A stretch of 7,023 nt of DNA from a bacterium UBP1_UBA4771 (GTDB lineage Bacteria > Krumholzibacteriota > Krumholzibacteriia > Krumholzibacteriales > Krumholzibacteriaceae), in NCBI GenBank assembly GCA_002403295.1, contig DHHN01000076.1:610-7632 (forward strand). The letters are read 5' to 3'. Below are positions 4,496-7,023 of this stretch, in pieces; the stretch's first letter is position 1, and every line of letters starts with the position of its first letter. Below the pieces are notes generated by a model that was given only the letters and a program-made list of their open reading frames with translations, was not told the DNA's origin and made no database searches. A program made the translations under genes and the position numbers.

Positions 4496-7023
4496 TCAGT
4501 ATATGTCGAAGCCGTCCCCGTCGAGCCGGACCGTCACGTCGACGCTCGCGCAGATGACCCAGAGGACGCATCCTTCGAGCCCGGCCGACCCTTGAAAGTA
4601 GAACGGGTCGCCGAGCATCATCTGCAGATTCACCCACGCCGAGGCCGAAACGAGCCCCCAGAGTATCTCGCCGTGGAGTCCGACGCCGACGTTCGCGAGC
4701 ACGTACGGGAGCGGCAAGCCGACGACCTCGCTCAGCCCCTCCCCCATCATGTTGAGAAAGACGCCGACGCCGGCGAAGATCTCGATCCCGCCCGCGAAGA
4801 GCCCGACGTCGAAGCCGAAGTCGGCGTATCCGAATCCGTACACCCCCGTGATGCGCTCCGGGAAGGAGGCCATGTTGACGGCGAACTTGTTGCTCGTGTC
4901 GGTCATGACCCAGACCGCGCTCTTCGGCACGTTGTTCCCGATGAAGATGCCCCCCGCCACGCCGCCGCTCCCGAGCGAGCGGCCGTACACGCTGATCCCG
5001 GCGCGTCCCTGCAGGTACTGCGTTTCGCGCGAGAGGAACCAGTTCACGTGGCCGTTCGCCTCGAACCCCGCAAAGAGGCTCCCGAAATCGAACTCGCCCT
5101 GAAAGTCCCCGAAGACGCTCCTCTCCCCGCGGTCCGCTATGAGGAGTATGGAGCCGTTCACGGTGACGCTTCCGCCGAGCGAGAGATCGAGATAGACGAG
5201 GCCCGCCGCCGAGAAGGTCGTCACGTTCGGCTCGACGACGAGCTTCGCCTCGATCATTTCGCCCGCGCCGCCGAGAATGCCGAAGGCGCTCTGCGCCGCC
5301 GACTCGAGCGTGAAGCCGATCGTCATGCATTCGAGCGTGTTCTCCTCGATCCTGATGCACCCCCACACCTCGCTTGCCGAGCCGACGTCGACGGCCTCGA
5401 GCATGAAGTTGGATCCCGTTCCCCCCATGAATCCTATGGACGCCGCCCGGCGGTCGATCTGGATCGAGGCGGGAAGCGGTCGCTCGAAGTGCTCGGGCAG
5501 GAGAACGGTCCCTTCGCCGAGGAAGCCGTCCTGATCGTTCGCGTCGTAGGCGATCTCGAAATCGAGCGTCGAGAGCCCGGTCCCCCAGTTCTTTTCGAGG
5601 CGCAGATCGCTTCCCTCGCACCCGGATTCCGCGCGGGGGAAGAGCGTAACCTCGCGGCCCCAGTGCACGCCGAGGGGATCGTCCCCAATGTACTTCGCGT
5701 CGCGGATGCTGAGGCGCTTCGACCCGAAAAAGCCGAAGTGGTTGTCGCCGCAGACGTGCAGGTAGCCTGCCGTCCCCGGGACGTGGCGCGAGAGGGCCAC
5801 GCGGTGCGGCGTGAAGAGGAAGCCGTCGAAGCGCTGGTTCGCGCTGTTGTAGTCGAAGAAGAGCTCCCCGATGTTGCCGTCGGCGAGCATCTCGCCCCAG
5901 ACGAGGGCGAACGGCTCGTCGAAGTGCCGCCTCTCCCTGATGCCGGCCTGCGTGAATATGATCTGACCGGTCTTCACGCTGAGCGCGCCCGCGGGCTCGC
6001 TCGGCTCCCCGGCCGCGAGCTCGACGCCCCAGTCGTCGAGCACGACCGGCCCGCCGCCGAGATCGATCTTGCCGCCGACGAGGCCGGCGGTCGATGTGAG
6101 CTCGAGATCCCGGTAGGGAATCGTCGCGGCGCTCGGCCCGCCGAGCTTCAGCGCGCCGCCGAGCTCCGAGTCGTGCACGGCGCTGCTCGACCACTGCACC
6201 ATGACGCAGCCCTCGGCTTTCTCGTGCTCGCACTCGAAGGTCGCATCGAAGGGCACGCTTCCCCGGTAGTGCTCGGAGGCCGCGTTGCCGAGCCGCTGGC
6301 TCATGGGCTCGAGCCGGATCCGGGCCTCGCCGCTCACGCCGAGCGCGTCGACGTTGAGCCAGCTCGGCGCGAGCGAGCAGCCGCTCCCCTGCCTGAAGGA
6401 GATTTCCGAAGCCGGAGCCCCCGGGATGTCGGGCGTGAAGATCCGCAGCCGCGAGAGCGCGACGATCGTGATGCCGGCGGCCCGCCGCTCCACGAGCCGC
6501 GTCGGGATATCGCCGTGCCACGAGACGGCGTCGAACTCCGCCGCCGATCCGGGAACGAACCGGCCCGCCGCTCCGCCGGGCAGATAGAACCATGCGTATC
6601 CCTCGCGCGAATCGTCGACCGTCGCGGCGAAGGCGATGCGCTCCTCCCCCGCTCGCGTGAGCTCGCCCCAGAATATTTCTTTTTGAACGAGCGTCACGGG
6701 GCCGGCGAGGTCGAGATTCCTCCGCACGGCGAGGTTCGCGAAGTCGGCGCGCAGCGGGAAGGTCGAGGGCTCCCTGCGCGTTGCGACGGCGCGCCGCGGC
6801 GCGAGCACGAGCCCCTCGTCGAAGGCGCCCCCGGCGACCGCGCTGCTGTCGACCTCGAGGAAGCCCGACCGCAGCTCGACGCTGTAGCCGTAGGGGACGA
6901 GGCAGTTGAAGGAGTACATGCCCCTGAAGGTGAAACGCGCCTTGATGCCGGATTCGGTGACGATGGCGTTCGCGAAGTCGTATCGGGCCCGAAGGTATCC
7001 CGTGTTGGACGTGATCGAGCGCG
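4496..7023 (-). CDS. Large beta-rich protein of unknown function, 5'-truncated by window edge
   Basis: I do not recognise the family. The frame is open from the right edge (34 codons precede the first Met codon at 6919-6917), so the true start is outside and at least 841 residues are visible. That Met has no Shine-Dalgarno site and sits inside continuous beta-rich sequence, so I treat it as internal. Counting from it, residues 1-560 are mixed beta-type sequence with scattered cysteines (181, 230, 238, 390, 434, 521, 531). Residues about 570-807 are rich in Gly and aromatic residues with alternating hydrophobic positions, as in YGFGYADFGFDVGLFAGG (693-710). That pattern suits a beta-solenoid or an outer-membrane beta-barrel, but the last residues (GFDIY) do not make a convincing barrel-terminal signal. 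No catalytic motif, coiled coil or long internal repeat is visible. The stop is TGA at 4498-4496, and gene B starts 26 bases further on. The presence of cysteines and the secreted neighbours suggest an exported protein; this is inference, because the N-terminus is not seen. Confidence 0.85.
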   Translation of the reverse strand, partial: RSITSNTGYLRARYDFANAIVTESGIKARFTFRGMYSFNCLVPYGYSVELRSGFLEVDSSAVAGGAFDEGLVLAPRRAVATRREPSTFPLRADFANLAVRRNLDLAGPVTLVQKEIFWGELTRAGEERIAFAATVDDSREGYAWFYLPGGAAGRFVPGSAAEFDAVSWHGDIPTRLVERRAAGITIVALSRLRIFTPDIPGAPASEISFRQGSGCSLAPSWLNVDALGVSGEARIRLEPMSQRLGNAASEHYRGSVPFDATFECEHEKAEGCVMVQWSSSAVHDSELGGALKLGGPSAATIPYRDLELTSTAGLVGGKIDLGGGPVVLDDWGVELAAGEPSEPAGALSVKTGQIIFTQAGIRERRHFDEPFALVWGEMLADGNIGELFFDYNSANQRFDGFLFTPHRVALSRHVPGTAGYLHVCGDNHFGFFGSKRLSIRDAKYIGDDPLGVHWGREVTLFPRAESGCEGSDLRLEKNWGTGLSTLDFEIAYDANDQDGFLGEGTVLLPEHFERPLPASIQIDRRAASIGFMGGTGSNFMLEAVDVGSASEVWGCIRIEENTLECMTIGFTLESAAQSAFGILGGAGEMIEAKLVVEPNVTTFSAAGLVYLDLSLGGSVTVNGSILLIADRGERSVFGDFQGEFDFGSLFAGFEANGHVNWFLSRETQYLQGRAGISVYGRSLGSGGVAGGIFIGNNVPKSAVWVMTDTSNKFAVNMASFPERITGVYGFGYADFGFDVGLFAGGIEIFAGVGVFLNMMGEGLSEVVGLPLPYVLANVGVGLHGEILWGLVSASAWVNLQMMLGDPFYFQGSAGLEGCVLWVICASVDVTVRLDGDGFDIY

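Noticed and set aside
4494..4498. TGATG overlap suggesting translational coupling, with the FnIII gene starting at 4496
   Set aside because: There is no ribosome site before that ATG, it would add nine charged residues ahead of the signal peptide, and the start at 4469 has a near-perfect Shine-Dalgarno site. Reinitiation cannot be fully excluded.
2910..4595. A 561-codon plus-strand open frame opposite the FnIII gene
   Set aside because: It is rich in Arg, Asp, Ala and Val without domain patterns, and the opposite strand encodes repeated FnIII landmarks.
5510..5545. Acidic stretch DANDQDGFLGEG in the large protein, like a calcium-binding loop
   Set aside because: The spacing does not match an EF-hand or dockerin loop (position 1 or 5 is wrong and the twelfth-position Glu is missing), so metal binding is not supported.
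4470..6593. N-terminal extension of the FnIII frame into the large upstream gene
   Set aside because: The extension is Arg-rich nonsense overlapping a real coding frame. The signal peptide and Shine-Dalgarno site at 4469 mark the true start.

Overview
The window looks like accessory or envelope-associated DNA from a high-GC bacterium. By eye about two thirds of bases are G or C, codon third positions are strongly G/C, and Shine-Dalgarno sites are strong. Two genes start with Sec-type signal peptides. A third starts with a lipoprotein signal followed by a HlyD-type adaptor, a part of exporters that span two membranes, so a diderm cell is likely. No marker gene fixes the phylum. Myxococcota-like or uncultured candidate phyla (for example Eisenbacteria or Krumholzibacteria types) are only guesses.

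All supportable genes lie on the minus strand and read from right to left. (A) 7023-4496 is the C-terminal 841 residues or more of a large beta-rich protein, open at the right edge. (B) 4469-2034 is an 811-residue secreted protein made of about six fibronectin type III (FnIII) modules. (C) 1992-388 is a 534-residue secreted papain/C39-like cysteine peptidase with a candidate Cys83-His196-Asp216 triad and a C-terminal beta domain. (D) 347-1 is the beginning of a HlyD-family lipoprotein adaptor. Its lipoprotein signal and its biotinyl-lipoyl-like domain are in different frames, so it carries an apparent single-base frameshift near 197-203.

The gaps between genes are 26, 41 and 40 bases. No terminator is visible between them, and B, C and D each have their own Shine-Dalgarno site. 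The set therefore reads as one operon that begins beyond the right edge and continues beyond the left edge. The only structured intergenic element seen is a short GC hairpin between B and C.

The combination of a large beta-rich protein, an all-FnIII secreted protein, an exported papain-like peptidase and an adaptor lipoprotein is not a textbook locus that I recognise. A reasonable inference is a cell-surface or periplasmic assembly whose components are processed by the peptidase and moved or served by an ABC-type tripartite exporter encoded further left. That functional link rests on gene neighbourhood only. No RNA genes, CRISPR arrays or insertion sequences were seen.
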